Positions 1 to 7,608 of a stretch of 18,301 bases of DNA are shown one piece after another. The stretch is taken from the NCBI GenBank assembly GCA_018065345.1, contig JAGHTM010000021.1, positions 1 to 18,301 of the forward strand, read 5' to 3'. Made by a program: the position numbers and the translations under genes. The DNA is from Candidatus Enterousia merdequi (lineage in GTDB: Bacteria > Pseudomonadota > Alphaproteobacteria > Rs-D84). How positions within the stretch are numbered: position 1 is the first letter of the stretch; each line of letters begins with the position of its first letter. Below the pieces are notes generated by a model. The model saw only the letters and a list, made by a program, of their open reading frames with translations. It was not told where the DNA came from and searched no databases.

Positions 1-491
1 GTATAGATTCTGTATTAAAAATGGCTGCGCGTTTAGGGGTAGGAAATAATTTGAAACGCGAATATTCTACTGTTCTTGGTGCTTCGGAAATGAGTTTATT
101 AGATATAACAACGATATATTCTGTGATTTGGAATGATGGTAATTCTGTGCGCCCATATTCTATAAATAAAATCAAAGATGTAAATGGGAATGTGCTTTAT
201 GAACGTAATCCTTCAGATGAAATAACGATTTTACAACCACAAACTGTGGAATACATGAAAGATTTATTATACGAAGTCGTCACAAAAGGAACTGGCAAAC
301 GCGCTTATACGCCAGATGTTTTGGGTGGAAAAACCGGAACAAGTAATGATAACAGAGATGCGTGGTTTGTCGGTGCTATGCCAGATTATGTGATGGGGGT
401 TTGGGTTGGTCGTGATGGTAATAAACCGATGTCTTCTAAAATTACTGGTGGAACATTACCGGCTACTATTTTCCACGAAATCGTGAAATAA
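1..491 (+). CDS. mrcA: Penicillin-binding protein 1A, C-terminal part (partial)
   Basis: This is the end of a bifunctional class A penicillin-binding protein, a periplasmic, membrane-anchored enzyme that polymerises and cross-links peptidoglycan. Only the last part of the transpeptidase domain is present. The frame is open from base 3 with no stop, so the gene enters from outside the window and the ATG at 21 is an internal methionine. The segment LGASEMSLLDITTIYS is the family's conserved block after the active-site half. GGKTGTSND (lysine codon near 330) is the KTG(T/S) box of the penicillin-binding fold. It is followed by RDAWFVGAMPDYVMGVWVGRD, as in PBP1A. There is no long C-terminal tail: the protein ends soon after the TLPATIFHEIVK segment. 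In alphaproteobacteria mrcA commonly lies near rne, which fits the gene found 1.4 kb downstream (known synteny, from memory). Confidence 0.93.
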   Translation, partial: IDSVLKMAARLGVGNNLKREYSTVLGASEMSLLDITTIYSVIWNDGNSVRPYSINKIKDVNGNVLYERNPSDEITILQPQTVEYMKDLLYEVVTKGTGKRAYTPDVLGGKTGTSNDNRDAWFVGAMPDYVMGVWVGRDGNKPMSSKITGGTLPATIFHEIVK

Positions 492-509
492 AATCTTGTG
501 TTTTTATTG

Positions 510-539
510 TGGCAAATGCAATCGGGTGGATTTTTGCCA
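510..539. repeat. Inverted repeat after PBP1A
   Basis: TGGCAAA at 510-516 and TTTGCCA at 533-539 form a 7-bp stem with a 16-nt loop, just past the PBP1A stop. No T-run follows on the plus strand (the sequence is A-rich), so it is not a convincing terminator in that direction. It could be a 3'-end RNA structure. Confidence 0.35.
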
Positions 540-562
540 GAAAACAAAAAATAAAACAAATA

Positions 563-588
563 AAAAAACTCAAAGTTGAGGTTTTTAA
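563..588 (+). terminator. Weak AT-rich intrinsic terminator of PBP1A
   Basis: The sequence AAAAAACTC then GAGGTTTTT can fold into an A/U-rich hairpin with one mismatch, ending in a T-rich stretch. It lies between mrcA and the promoter of the next gene. The stem is mostly A-U, so it would be weak. Confidence 0.4.
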
Positions 589-625
589 TCTTTAACGTTT
601 TTCATAAAATGTAAATTTATTTGAT

Positions 626-654
626 TTGCTTTTTATTTGGCTGGGTGCTATTAT
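626..654 (+). promoter_or_regulatory. Sigma70-type promoter of the flippase-like gene
   Basis: TTGCTT (626-631), a 17-bp spacer and TATTAT (649-654) match a housekeeping promoter. The predicted transcript starts near 661, giving a leader of only ~15 nt that contains the AGAGATG ribosome-binding stretch before the ATG at 676. Confidence 0.6.
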
Positions 655-675
655 GCCAAACACAAGAGATGAAAT

Positions 676-1695
676 ATGTCAGCTAGAACAAAACGTTTTT
701 TTAAGAAAATTATCAGTTATGCCGGTGTTTTTTTCTTTATACTAGCAGCTGGTATGCTTTATTGGCAATTGCGTAATTATTCGTTTATGGATATTGCGCG
801 TGCTTTGTGGAATATCCCTTTTACCAACCTTGTGTTTGCATGTATAGCATGTTTTTGTGGGTATATCGCGTTATCTTTGTATGATTATTTGGCACTTGAT
901 TATGTTGGCCGCAAGGTTTCTTGGTGGAAATGGATGTTGGCTGGAATGCTTGGGTTTGCGATCAGCAATAATGCTGGTCATGCAGTAGTAAGTGGTGGTG
1001 CTATAAGATATCGTTTATACACTCGTTGGCGTGTTCCTGGCTCTGATATTATAAAAATGATAACGTTTTCTGGCTTCACTTTCTTTTTAGGTTACGCGGC
1101 TATTGCTGTTATTGGGTATTTCTTGGTCCCAAGTGATATGTTTGCAAATTCTGCTGGGGCTTCTATTGGTGTAAATGGATTGTTTATATTGTGTTTATCT
1201 GTTTTGTTAGCATATTATGCTGTTGCGCTGGTTTTTAGTGGTAAAAGTGTTCGTATTGGTGAAATAAAATTTCATGTCCCAAATATAGGTGCGGCATGTG
1301 TTCAAACACTTCTTGGAATTGCAGATGCTGTGTGTGCTGGTTTGGTTCTTTATTTTTGTATAAGGTCTTATATTGATATGCCATTTGGTGTGTTTATTGG
1401 TTTGTATGTCATAGCAAATGTTGCTGGCGTTTTCAGTCAGGTTCCAGGTGGTATAGGTGTTTTTGAATCTGTATTTATGGTCGCTTTACCTGATTCTGCA
1501 GACAAAGCAAGTATATTTGGGGCTTTGTTGGCATACAGAATAATTTATTATGTATTGCCTTTGATTGGAATCGGTGGTTTGTTCTTTATTTATGAACGTT
1601 GGTTGCGCGCCAGAATGAAAAAATGGTTGGCAGAAGCAAACCAAGTTATGCACAAAATACCAATTCATCATAAAAAACATAATTTAGATAACTAG
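676..1695 (+). CDS. MprF-type lysylphosphatidylglycerol synthase transmembrane-domain protein
   Basis: This is a 339-residue polytopic inner-membrane protein that looks like the N-terminal membrane half of MprF (PF03706/UPF0104). In that family the membrane half flips aminoacylated phospholipids across the inner membrane. About eight hydrophobic segments are visible, starting at residues 14-34 and ending near 310. The family signature NNAGHAVVSGGAIRYRLYTRW lies around residues 98-118, and GVFSQVPGGIGVFESVF around 251-267. There is no C-terminal soluble synthase domain: the protein ends in a short basic tail (IHHKKHN). It therefore cannot itself make lysyl-PG and is flippase-like or acts on another lipid (inference). 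It has its own promoter and sits between a cell-wall synthase gene and rne. Substrate unknown. Confidence 0.85.
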   Translation: MSARTKRFFKKIISYAGVFFFILAAGMLYWQLRNYSFMDIARALWNIPFTNLVFACIACFCGYIALSLYDYLALDYVGRKVSWWKWMLAGMLGFAISNNAGHAVVSGGAIRYRLYTRWRVPGSDIIKMITFSGFTFFLGYAAIAVIGYFLVPSDMFANSAGASIGVNGLFILCLSVLLAYYAVALVFSGKSVRIGEIKFHVPNIGAACVQTLLGIADAVCAGLVLYFCIRSYIDMPFGVFIGLYVIANVAGVFSQVPGGIGVFESVFMVALPDSADKASIFGALLAYRIIYYVLPLIGIGGLFFIYERWLRARMKKWLAEANQVMHKIPIHHKKHNLDN

Positions 1696-1712
1696 AAAAA
1701 AATAAAAACACC

Positions 1713-1741
1713 TTGCCTTTACAGATTGTGTTTGTTATCAT
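1713..1741 (+). promoter_or_regulatory. Sigma70-type promoter of rne
   Basis: TTGCCT (1713-1718), a 17-bp spacer and TATCAT (1736-1741) precede rne. A start near 1748 would give a leader of about 160 nt. A second, less well spaced candidate -10 (TATAAA, 1753-1758) lies just downstream. Confidence 0.5.
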
Positions 1742-1910
1742 TTATACCGCTGTATAAAATAAGGTATAGAAGTGTTTATATTATCACTTTTTGAAATAAT
1801 TCGAGTTGCGCTTTTGTTTATTGTTGCGTACTTCCTTGGCATGGGCGGGATTGCCCCACAGGAACGGGTTGTTTCTGTTTTATACACCCACAACGCAAAA
1901 GGATTAATAA
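1742..1910 (+). promoter_or_regulatory. Long 5' leader of rne with inverted repeat
   Basis: The leader is about 160 nt with no convincing small gene. TATACC (1743-1748) and GGTATA (1763-1768) are inverted repeats spaced by 14 nt. E. coli rne is autoregulated through its long 5' UTR (established), so a similar sensor role is possible here, but no known E. coli element is recognisable. The AAAGGA motif ~8 nt before the ATG at 1911 is the ribosome-binding site. Confidence 0.4.
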
Positions 1911-3710
1911 ATGTCAAAAAAGATATATGTGGATGGTGTTCATCCAGAAGAAACACGGGTGGTGGTTGTCGATACTGCAACAAACCGTGTGTCTGATTTT
2001 GACGTAGAAACAACGACAAAACCTCAGATTAAAGGTAATATTTATCTGGCTAAGGTTATTCGTGTTGAACCGTCGCTTCAGGCAGCGTTTGTTGATTATG
2101 GAACTGGTAAAAATGGTTTCTTGCCATTTTCTGAAATCCATCCGGATTATTACCAAATAACACCAGAACAAAAGAAAAAATTGTTAGAATTGGCTCATGC
2201 TAACATCGTTGATGATGATGATGATCCAAACGATGAAGAAGATGAAGTCGCAGAATATGATGACAATAGCGCTGGCGAAGATAATAAAGAATTTATCAAG
2301 CGTGCACGTGAATTCAAAATTCAAGATGTAATCAAACCTAAACAAATTTTATTGGTTCAAGGTGTAAAAGAAGAACGTGGTCAAAAAGGCGCGTCTATGA
2401 CAACATATTTGTCATTGGCTGGCCGTTTTGCTGTGTTGATGCCTAATTCAAGAAAACGTAACAGTTATGGTGTGTCAAAGAAAATCTCTGATAAATTAGA
2501 ACGTGCAAGATTACGTGAAATTTTACACGAATTGAAAATACCAAAAGGTATGACAGTTGTTTTAAGAACTGCTGCCCAAGATGCAACTTCTGAAGAAATC
2601 GTAAAAGATTATGAGTATTTGACATCTCTTTGGAATGATATTCGTAAAACAACTTTGGAATCTGTTGCACCAGTTGCAATTCATATTGAAGATTCTTTAC
2701 TTCGTCGTGTCGTACGTGACTTCATTTCTGATAAAGAAGATGTTATGTATGTCCAAGGTCAAGAAGCTTTTGATGAAGCAAAAACATATTTTCAACAAAT
2801 GTATGGCAAAGCGCCAAGAAAACAATTGGTTCAATACAAAGATATTGCTGTGCCTTTGATGACTAAGGCTGGGGTTGAAAAACAACTTGAAGGTTTACAT
2901 GGCCCTTATGTGACTTTGCCTTCTGGTGGTTCTATTGTTATCAATCAAACAGAAGCAATGGTGACAATCGATGTGAATTCTTCACGTGCTATCAAAGAAA
3001 AAGATATTGAACAAACAGCATTAAATACAAATCTTGAAGCAGCAGAAGAAATTGCTTTGCAATTACGTTTGCGTGATTTGGCTGGTATTGTTGCAATTGA
3101 CTTTATTGATATGGAAGAAGAAAAAAATAATCGCAAATTGGAACAAAAAATGCGTGAAATTATGAAACATGATCGTGCTCGCACTCAAGTTGCAAAAATC
3201 AACGCGTTTGGTGTTTTGATGTTATCTCGTCAAAGATTACGTTCGTCGTTTATTGAATCTTCATACGTTGTATGTCCACATTGTATGGGGGCAGGCGTCG
3301 TTCCAAGTATTCAAACTGCATCTATAATCTTGTTCCGTCATTTACAAGAAAAATTGTTGGCAAAACCTGCCCAGAAAATAATTATGACTGTGCCAAGTGA
3401 TGTTGCAATTTATCTGTTGAATCAAAAACGTGCTGAATTAGCAGCAATGGAAAAAGAATTCGAAACAGAAATTGTAATTGTTGGTGACGATAGTTTGATG
3501 AACATAGACCAATATTCAATACAACGCGTAGCAGTTGAAAGTATCAAAACAGATGATGTTTTAGATGCTCATGAACCATCTACTGATGCGAAAAAGAAAA
3601 ACGCACAACACCAAGATGCTAAATCTGTGACAACAACTGCACCACGTCATCGTAAGCCAATCAAAAAATCACAAAAGAAACAATCTTTGTGGAAAAAGTT
3701 AGTTGGTTAA
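1911..3710 (+). CDS. rne: Ribonuclease E
   Basis: This 599-residue protein is an RNase E/G endoribonuclease, which cleaves single-stranded AU-rich RNA and drives mRNA decay and rRNA/tRNA processing. The S1 domain begins near residue 38 (KGNIYLAKVIRVEPSLQAAF) and is interrupted by a very acidic insert at 100-125, a common feature of alphaproteobacterial RNase E. The DNase I-like catalytic core carries the metal ligands D354 and N356 (TIDVNS) and D397 (AIDFIDM), with the same 43-residue spacing as E. coli D303/D346. The Zn-link CPHC is at 455-458, supporting tetramer assembly. After the small domain (to ~545) only a ~50-residue Lys/His/Gln-rich tail remains. The large degradosome scaffold seen in E. 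coli is absent. Start chosen at an AAAGGA site. A strong terminator follows 21 nt after the stop. Confidence 0.96.
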   Translation: MSKKIYVDGVHPEETRVVVVDTATNRVSDFDVETTTKPQIKGNIYLAKVIRVEPSLQAAFVDYGTGKNGFLPFSEIHPDYYQITPEQKKKLLELAHANIVDDDDDPNDEEDEVAEYDDNSAGEDNKEFIKRAREFKIQDVIKPKQILLVQGVKEERGQKGASMTTYLSLAGRFAVLMPNSRKRNSYGVSKKISDKLERARLREILHELKIPKGMTVVLRTAAQDATSEEIVKDYEYLTSLWNDIRKTTLESVAPVAIHIEDSLLRRVVRDFISDKEDVMYVQGQEAFDEAKTYFQQMYGKAPRKQLVQYKDIAVPLMTKAGVEKQLEGLHGPYVTLPSGGSIVINQTEAMVTIDVNSSRAIKEKDIEQTALNTNLEAAEEIALQLRLRDLAGIVAIDFIDMEEEKNNRKLEQKMREIMKHDRARTQVAKINAFGVLMLSRQRLRSSFIESSYVVCPHCMGAGVVPSIQTASIILFRHLQEKLLAKPAQKIIMTVPSDVAIYLLNQKRAELAAMEKEFETEIVIVGDDSLMNIDQYSIQRVAVESIKTDDVLDAHEPSTDAKKKNAQHQDAKSVTTTAPRHRKPIKKSQKKQSLWKKLVG

Positions 3711-3730
3711 GAAAAAACGATAACAAAAGA

Positions 3731-3760
3731 AAACACCGTCCAATCGGACGGTGTTTTTTA
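3731..3760. terminator. Bidirectional intrinsic terminator between rne and the small lipoprotein
   Basis: An 11-bp perfect stem, AAACACCGTCC (3731-3741) with GGACGGTGTTT (3746-3756), has an AATC tetraloop and ends in a run of T. The A-rich 5' flank gives a T-rich tail on the opposite strand, so it can serve both rne and the convergent lipoprotein gene. Confidence 0.92.
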
Positions 3761-3775
3761 TTTTTGGTATGATTT

Positions 3776-3916
3776 TTAGTTGCAGCTACCAATGATTTTA
3801 GAAATAGAAATATCTTTGTGTAACAAGAAATCATATTCGCAATTGCCAGATTTGTAAGAACCTGTGCATGCAGCCAATGTTAATACAGCAATCAATGCTA
3901 ATAATGCTTTTTTCAT
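3776..3916 (-). CDS. Small lipoprotein, 46 residues
   Basis: This is a short minus-strand gene with a clean AAAGGAG ribosome-binding site 5 nt before its ATG. The product begins MKKALLALIAVLTLAAC, a textbook lipoprotein signal with lipobox LAAC and lipidation expected at Cys17. The mature part is only 30 residues, starts CTGSYKSGNCEYDF, and contains two more cysteines (C26, C45) that could form a disulfide. Thr at +2 would favour export to the outer membrane under the enterobacterial Lol rule. A promoter sits 31-59 bp upstream and a bidirectional terminator 16 nt past the stop, so it can be its own transcription unit. It also follows the M48 protease gene on the same strand. I recognise no family; entericidin-like small lipoproteins are similar only in size and signal. 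Confidence 0.8.
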   Translation of the reverse strand: MKKALLALIAVLTLAACTGSYKSGNCEYDFLLHKDISISKIIGSCN

Positions 3917-3946
3917 ATTTTCTCCTTTTGTGTCTAACACGCGCAT

Positions 3947-3975
3947 ATTATGAAAATAATCTTATACAAAATCAA
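3947..3975 (-). promoter_or_regulatory. Promoter of the small lipoprotein gene
   Basis: On the minus strand TTGATT (3975-3970), a 17-bp spacer and CATAAT (3952-3947) fit a sigma70 promoter. It starts 6 bp past the end of the M48 protease gene, giving a ~25-nt leader. Confidence 0.55.
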
Positions 3976-3980
3976 GTATT

Positions 3981-5276
3981 TTATTTTTTTAATATATCGC
4001 CAGATTTGATATATTCAGGTGATTTTTTATCAAGTTTCTTTTGTGCAGATTTAGCGTGTTTTTTAGCGTTTGTTATATCTCCGTTCATATTGTAAAATTC
4101 AGCCATAGCCCAATCAGAAATACCTTCTTTGCTGACACGAGCCAATATCCAATATGCCAAAGGTGAAGGTTCTTTTAATATAACTTTTTTACATAATTCT
4201 GTGGCGCGTGAGTTGTCATTTGGTTTGTTGCGTTCTGATAAAACCAAAGCCAATGCAGTTTCAATTTGTGGTGCGTTTTTTGATAATTCCAGACTTTTTT
4301 CGTATGCTTCAACACTGTCATCATATTCGCCATATTGAAATTCTATGTCGCCCAATAATTCATAAAAATAAGGATTGTTTGGTTTGCGTGTAATAAGTGT
4401 TTGTGTTCCTGTTTTAGCAGTTGCCAAATCACCGCTTTTCATATTTGCAATAGCACGCGCATAAATAGCAGCATTTGTTTTATTTGAATAAGGGTATTTT
4501 GTAATAACATTTTTATGTATGTCTAAATACCCAATCAATTTAGCACGCAATATTTCGTATTCTTCATTTTCTGTTTGAATTTCAGATTTAGATTTTTTTG
4601 GAATATTTTTTATCTTGGATATTTTTGTTTTAGTATTATTCATACGTTCGGTTGTAAGAGGGTGGTTTATACGATTTGGGTTTACGCGTGTTTCAAATTC
4701 ACCACTTATATCACGCATTTGTTCAAAAACTTCAATTAAACCATTTGGATTGTTATTAGATTTTACCAGTAAATCGACAGCCATATCGTCGGCCATACGT
4801 TCTTCATCACGTGAAAAAGAAAGCATAGATTGTTGTGCAATACCAGATGCGCCAGCCATAACGCCAACACCGGCAGTTGGATTACCACCAGCCACCATTA
4901 AACCAACACCTAAGGCTTGGATAACCATGGTGCGCATCATTTCATCGTGCATACGTTGTGATATTTGTACCATGTGCCCACCAATAGTGTGCCCCAATTC
5001 GTGTGCAACAACAGCGCGCAAGGCATTTGGATTTTTAATTTGTTTTAATAATCCGGTATAAATAAACACATCTTCGCCACCACGAACGAAAGCATTAAAA
5101 TCATCATCATTTACAATGTGAATTTTTAATCTTTGTTCGTCAATGTCTGCAGCGCGTGCCACAGGTAAAATTATTTCCGTAAGTTTTTTTTCTATTTCAG
5201 TATCGTTTATCAAAGTAGTCGCATTGGCGCCCAAAGTCACAAAACACGAAATTAAAAAAGCGAATATACGTTTCAT
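3981..5276 (-). CDS. M48-family periplasmic metalloprotease with TPR repeats (BepA-like)
   Basis: This 431-residue protein has a signal peptide (MKRIFAFLISCFVTLGANA, cut near residue 19). The zinc site HELGH is at 92-96 within VVAHELGHTIGGH. The third ligand is E159 in SRDEERMAD, with the conserved D163. Domain order is signal, M48 protease (to ~215), then helical TPR-like repeats (~250-420, for example YFYELLGDIEFQYGEYDDSVEAYEKSLEL). This matches BepA/YfgC, a periplasmic protease-chaperone that works on LptD and BAM assembly in E. coli. Residues 113-150 form a Gly/Ala/Met-rich stretch typical of these proteases. The start codon abuts the recG stop with no gap, so it is very probably cotranscribed and perhaps translationally coupled with recG. 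The exact substrate here is not known. Confidence 0.9.
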   Translation of the reverse strand: MKRIFAFLISCFVTLGANATTLINDTEIEKKLTEIILPVARAADIDEQRLKIHIVNDDDFNAFVRGGEDVFIYTGLLKQIKNPNALRAVVAHELGHTIGGHMVQISQRMHDEMMRTMVIQALGVGLMVAGGNPTAGVGVMAGASGIAQQSMLSFSRDEERMADDMAVDLLVKSNNNPNGLIEVFEQMRDISGEFETRVNPNRINHPLTTERMNNTKTKISKIKNIPKKSKSEIQTENEEYEILRAKLIGYLDIHKNVITKYPYSNKTNAAIYARAIANMKSGDLATAKTGTQTLITRKPNNPYFYELLGDIEFQYGEYDDSVEAYEKSLELSKNAPQIETALALVLSERNKPNDNSRATELCKKVILKEPSPLAYWILARVSKEGISDWAMAEFYNMNGDITNAKKHAKSAQKKLDKKSPEYIKSGDILKK

Positions 5277-7337
5277 TTATGCACCTGCCACAGTTGAACA
5301 ATCAAATATTTTACGTAAATCTTTTGCCCAATCATTATCGCAATCATTAGATGCAGCCGTTTGAGCCAGTTTGAACAAATCACGATGTTCGCGATAATTT
5401 ACAAAGTGATATTGTATCCAGCCACTTTGTTTTGTTCCAAGTAATTCGCCAACACCACGCATCATTAAATCTTGTTCTGCAATAACGAAACCGTCATCTG
5501 TTTCACATAAAACATCCAATCTTTTGATACCATCAGGTGAAACATTATTCCCATATAATAAAATACAATAAGATTGTAAAGAACCACGACCAACGCGTCC
5601 ACGTAATTGGTGAAGTGCCGCAAGTCCAAATCTTTCAGCGTTTTCAATAACCATAATAGTTGCAGATGGTACATCTATGCCAACTTCTATAACCGTAGTA
5701 GAAACCAAAACGCGCATTTTAGAATTTGTATCTGCAAATTCTTCCATAACTTTGTCGCGTTCTTTTTTATCCATTTGCCCATGGCAAAGACCAGTTCCTG
5801 GGAAATATTTCTTTAATTCTTCAAATCTTGATTGTGCGGCAGTCATATCAGATATTTCAGATTCTTCAACCAAAGGGCAAACCCAAAATACTTTTGCACC
5901 ATTTTTGATTTGTGGTGCAATGCGTTCAATCAAAGCGTTTGTCCGCATAACTGGTAATTTAGAAGTCTTGATTGGAATACGGCCTGCTGGTTTTTCGTTT
6001 ATCACAGATATATCCATATCGCCATACACAGTCATAGACAATGTACGTGGTATAGGTGTCGCAGACAATGCCAACATATCTGGATTATTTCCTTTGTTAT
6101 TCATAGCCGTTCTTTGTAAGACACCGAAACGATGTTGTTCGTCTATTATAACAAGCCCTAAATCTTTGTATTCTACATCATCGGAAAAAAGAGCGTGCGT
6201 CCCAATGACGATTTTTGTACGCCCAGATTTCAAAGATATCAATTTTTCACGTCTGGAAACACCTTTGTCACGACCTGTTAAAATATCGCATACTAATCCT
6301 AACTTGTCACACATAGGTTTTAATTTTGCGAAATGTTGTTGTGCCAAAGTGTCTGTTGGGGCTAATAATACAGATTGTGCGCCAGTTTCTGCCATTTTAA
6401 CAGCCGCTGCCATAGCAACCATAGTTTTTCCAGAACCAACATCACCTTGGACAAGGCGCATCATAGGAACATTTCGTTTAAGGTCAGCAAATATTTCGTC
6501 AATTGTTCTCTGTTGTGCGCTGGTTAAATCAAAAGGTAATATTTCATAAAATTTATCTATCAAATCATACTTTTTTGCGCGCAAAGGTCGTGTTATTTTT
6601 GATTCTTGACGGTTGCGTTTGTTGATAGCAATTGCACTTTGGTGCGCAAACAATTCACAATATGCTAATTTCGCAATGTATGTTCCGTTTGGGTTTAATG
6701 TATCGTTAGATTCTGGATAATGCACGTGTTCCAAAGCATCGCAAAATTCAAGCATATTTTCGCTTGTGTTTTGTGCGGTAATTCGTTCGTGTATTTGCTT
6801 GAATATTTGGTCACGTACAGATGCAAAATTTTTTTGTGTAAGTCCATCGCCAGATGGATAAATAGCCTGCTTGGTTGGTATCTTGTGTGCATTCTCTGGC
6901 AACTCTATGAAATCAGGGTGATTTATAACTGCACCGTTTTTTGAAGAATATTCTAGTTTACCACTTATAATGCGCCATTGACCGATTGGCAGTTTTTCTG
7001 TCCAATAATCAAGATAATTTACATTGAAAAATTGAATAGTAATCGGTGCAGCAAATTTATCAGCACACACAATCTGGGTAGGGCGTCGATGCCCACGAAA
7101 AAAAGAACCTTTTTTATGAGATTTTACTTGAACAGAAATTGTGACAACATCGCCATTTTGCGCCGACATTACAGAATCAAGGATTTTACGAGGTCTGACG
7201 TATGACGGAATATGCAGCAAAAAATCAAGGACACGACGTCCGCCAAGAACATTGTTAAATTTAGAAGCCAAAACGGGCCCGACACCATGTATGAATTGAA
7301 GGTCTGTATTAAAAAAATCAAAGATTTCATGATTCAT
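5277..7337 (-). CDS. recG: ATP-dependent DNA helicase RecG
   Basis: RecG is a 686-residue superfamily 2 helicase that remodels stalled forks and branched DNA. The N-terminal wedge/OB region spans ~15-160 (HGVGPVLASKFNNVLG; QFFNVNYLDYWTEKL). Helicase motifs are all present: Walker A GDVGSGKT 298-305, DEQH 399-402, SATPIPRT 425-432, and QLRGRVGRG 577-585. The C-terminal region MMRGVGELLGTKQSG is the family's TRG-wedge-adjacent block. Length is normal. The ATG at 7337 lacks a visible Shine-Dalgarno sequence. The best promoter places the transcript start at or next to the ATG, suggesting a leaderless message (inference). It is the first gene of a two-gene unit with the M48 protease. Confidence 0.97.
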   Translation of the reverse strand: MNHEIFDFFNTDLQFIHGVGPVLASKFNNVLGGRRVLDFLLHIPSYVRPRKILDSVMSAQNGDVVTISVQVKSHKKGSFFRGHRRPTQIVCADKFAAPITIQFFNVNYLDYWTEKLPIGQWRIISGKLEYSSKNGAVINHPDFIELPENAHKIPTKQAIYPSGDGLTQKNFASVRDQIFKQIHERITAQNTSENMLEFCDALEHVHYPESNDTLNPNGTYIAKLAYCELFAHQSAIAINKRNRQESKITRPLRAKKYDLIDKFYEILPFDLTSAQQRTIDEIFADLKRNVPMMRLVQGDVGSGKTMVAMAAAVKMAETGAQSVLLAPTDTLAQQHFAKLKPMCDKLGLVCDILTGRDKGVSRREKLISLKSGRTKIVIGTHALFSDDVEYKDLGLVIIDEQHRFGVLQRTAMNNKGNNPDMLALSATPIPRTLSMTVYGDMDISVINEKPAGRIPIKTSKLPVMRTNALIERIAPQIKNGAKVFWVCPLVEESEISDMTAAQSRFEELKKYFPGTGLCHGQMDKKERDKVMEEFADTNSKMRVLVSTTVIEVGIDVPSATIMVIENAERFGLAALHQLRGRVGRGSLQSYCILLYGNNVSPDGIKRLDVLCETDDGFVIAEQDLMMRGVGELLGTKQSGWIQYHFVNYREHRDLFKLAQTAASNDCDNDWAKDLRKIFDCSTVAGA

Positions 7338-7343
7338 AATATA

Positions 7344-7372
7344 AATCTAGCAAATATTTTTATTTATTCCAA
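7344..7372 (-). promoter_or_regulatory. Candidate recG promoter
   Basis: On the minus strand TTGGAA (7372-7367), a 17-bp spacer and TAGATT (7349-7344) would start transcription within a few bases of the recG ATG (7337). Both boxes are imperfect, and no ribosome-binding site is present upstream of the ATG. Confidence 0.35.
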
Positions 7373-7396
7373 TAAAAAACAAAGGGAATATTTGCT

Positions 7397-7424
7397 TTGT
7401 TTAACGTCTTTTTTGTGATATAAT
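7397..7424 (+). promoter_or_regulatory. Extended -10 promoter of the leader/secreted-protein unit
   Basis: TTGTTT (7397-7402), a 16-bp spacer and a perfect TATAAT (7419-7424) preceded by TG at 7416-7417 make a strong extended -10 promoter. The predicted start is near 7431. It is the only good promoter upstream of the two secreted-protein genes. Confidence 0.75.
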
Positions 7425-7451
7425 ATATGAGTGAAAAGGGAGAATAAAGAA

Positions 7452-7529
<78 letters not shown>

Positions 7530-7550
7530 TGTTGCCAAGGATTTTTTATA

Positions 7551-7587
7551 ACCGACAAGTGCGTTCGCACTTGTCGGTTTTTTATTT
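7551..7587 (+). terminator. Strong intrinsic terminator / attenuator ahead of the secreted-protein genes
   Basis: A 12-13-bp perfect stem, ACCGACAAGTGCG (7551-7563) with CGCACTTGTCGGT (7566-7578), runs into TTTTTTATTT. It lies after the leader ORF and only ~20 nt before the ATG of the next gene, whose AGGAG site is at 7594-7598. There is no space for a promoter between terminator and gene, so the gene must be expressed by read-through. Confidence 0.9.
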
Positions 7588-7608
7588 AACAAAAGGAGAA
7601 AAAGAAAA

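Noticed and set aside
1772..1996. A 74-codon open frame starting ahead of rne
   Set aside because: Its second half overlaps the RNase E start in another frame and no ribosome site is evident. The hydrophobic first part lies in the leader, and I treat it as untranslated.
4615..5061. A 148-codon frame antisense to the M48 protease
   Set aside because: It lies opposite the HELGH zinc motif region, has no start signals and no recognisable domain.
5677..6549. A 290-codon open frame on the plus strand inside recG
   Set aside because: It is antisense to highly conserved RecG motifs, has no ribosome site, and its composition is that of a reversed coding strand.
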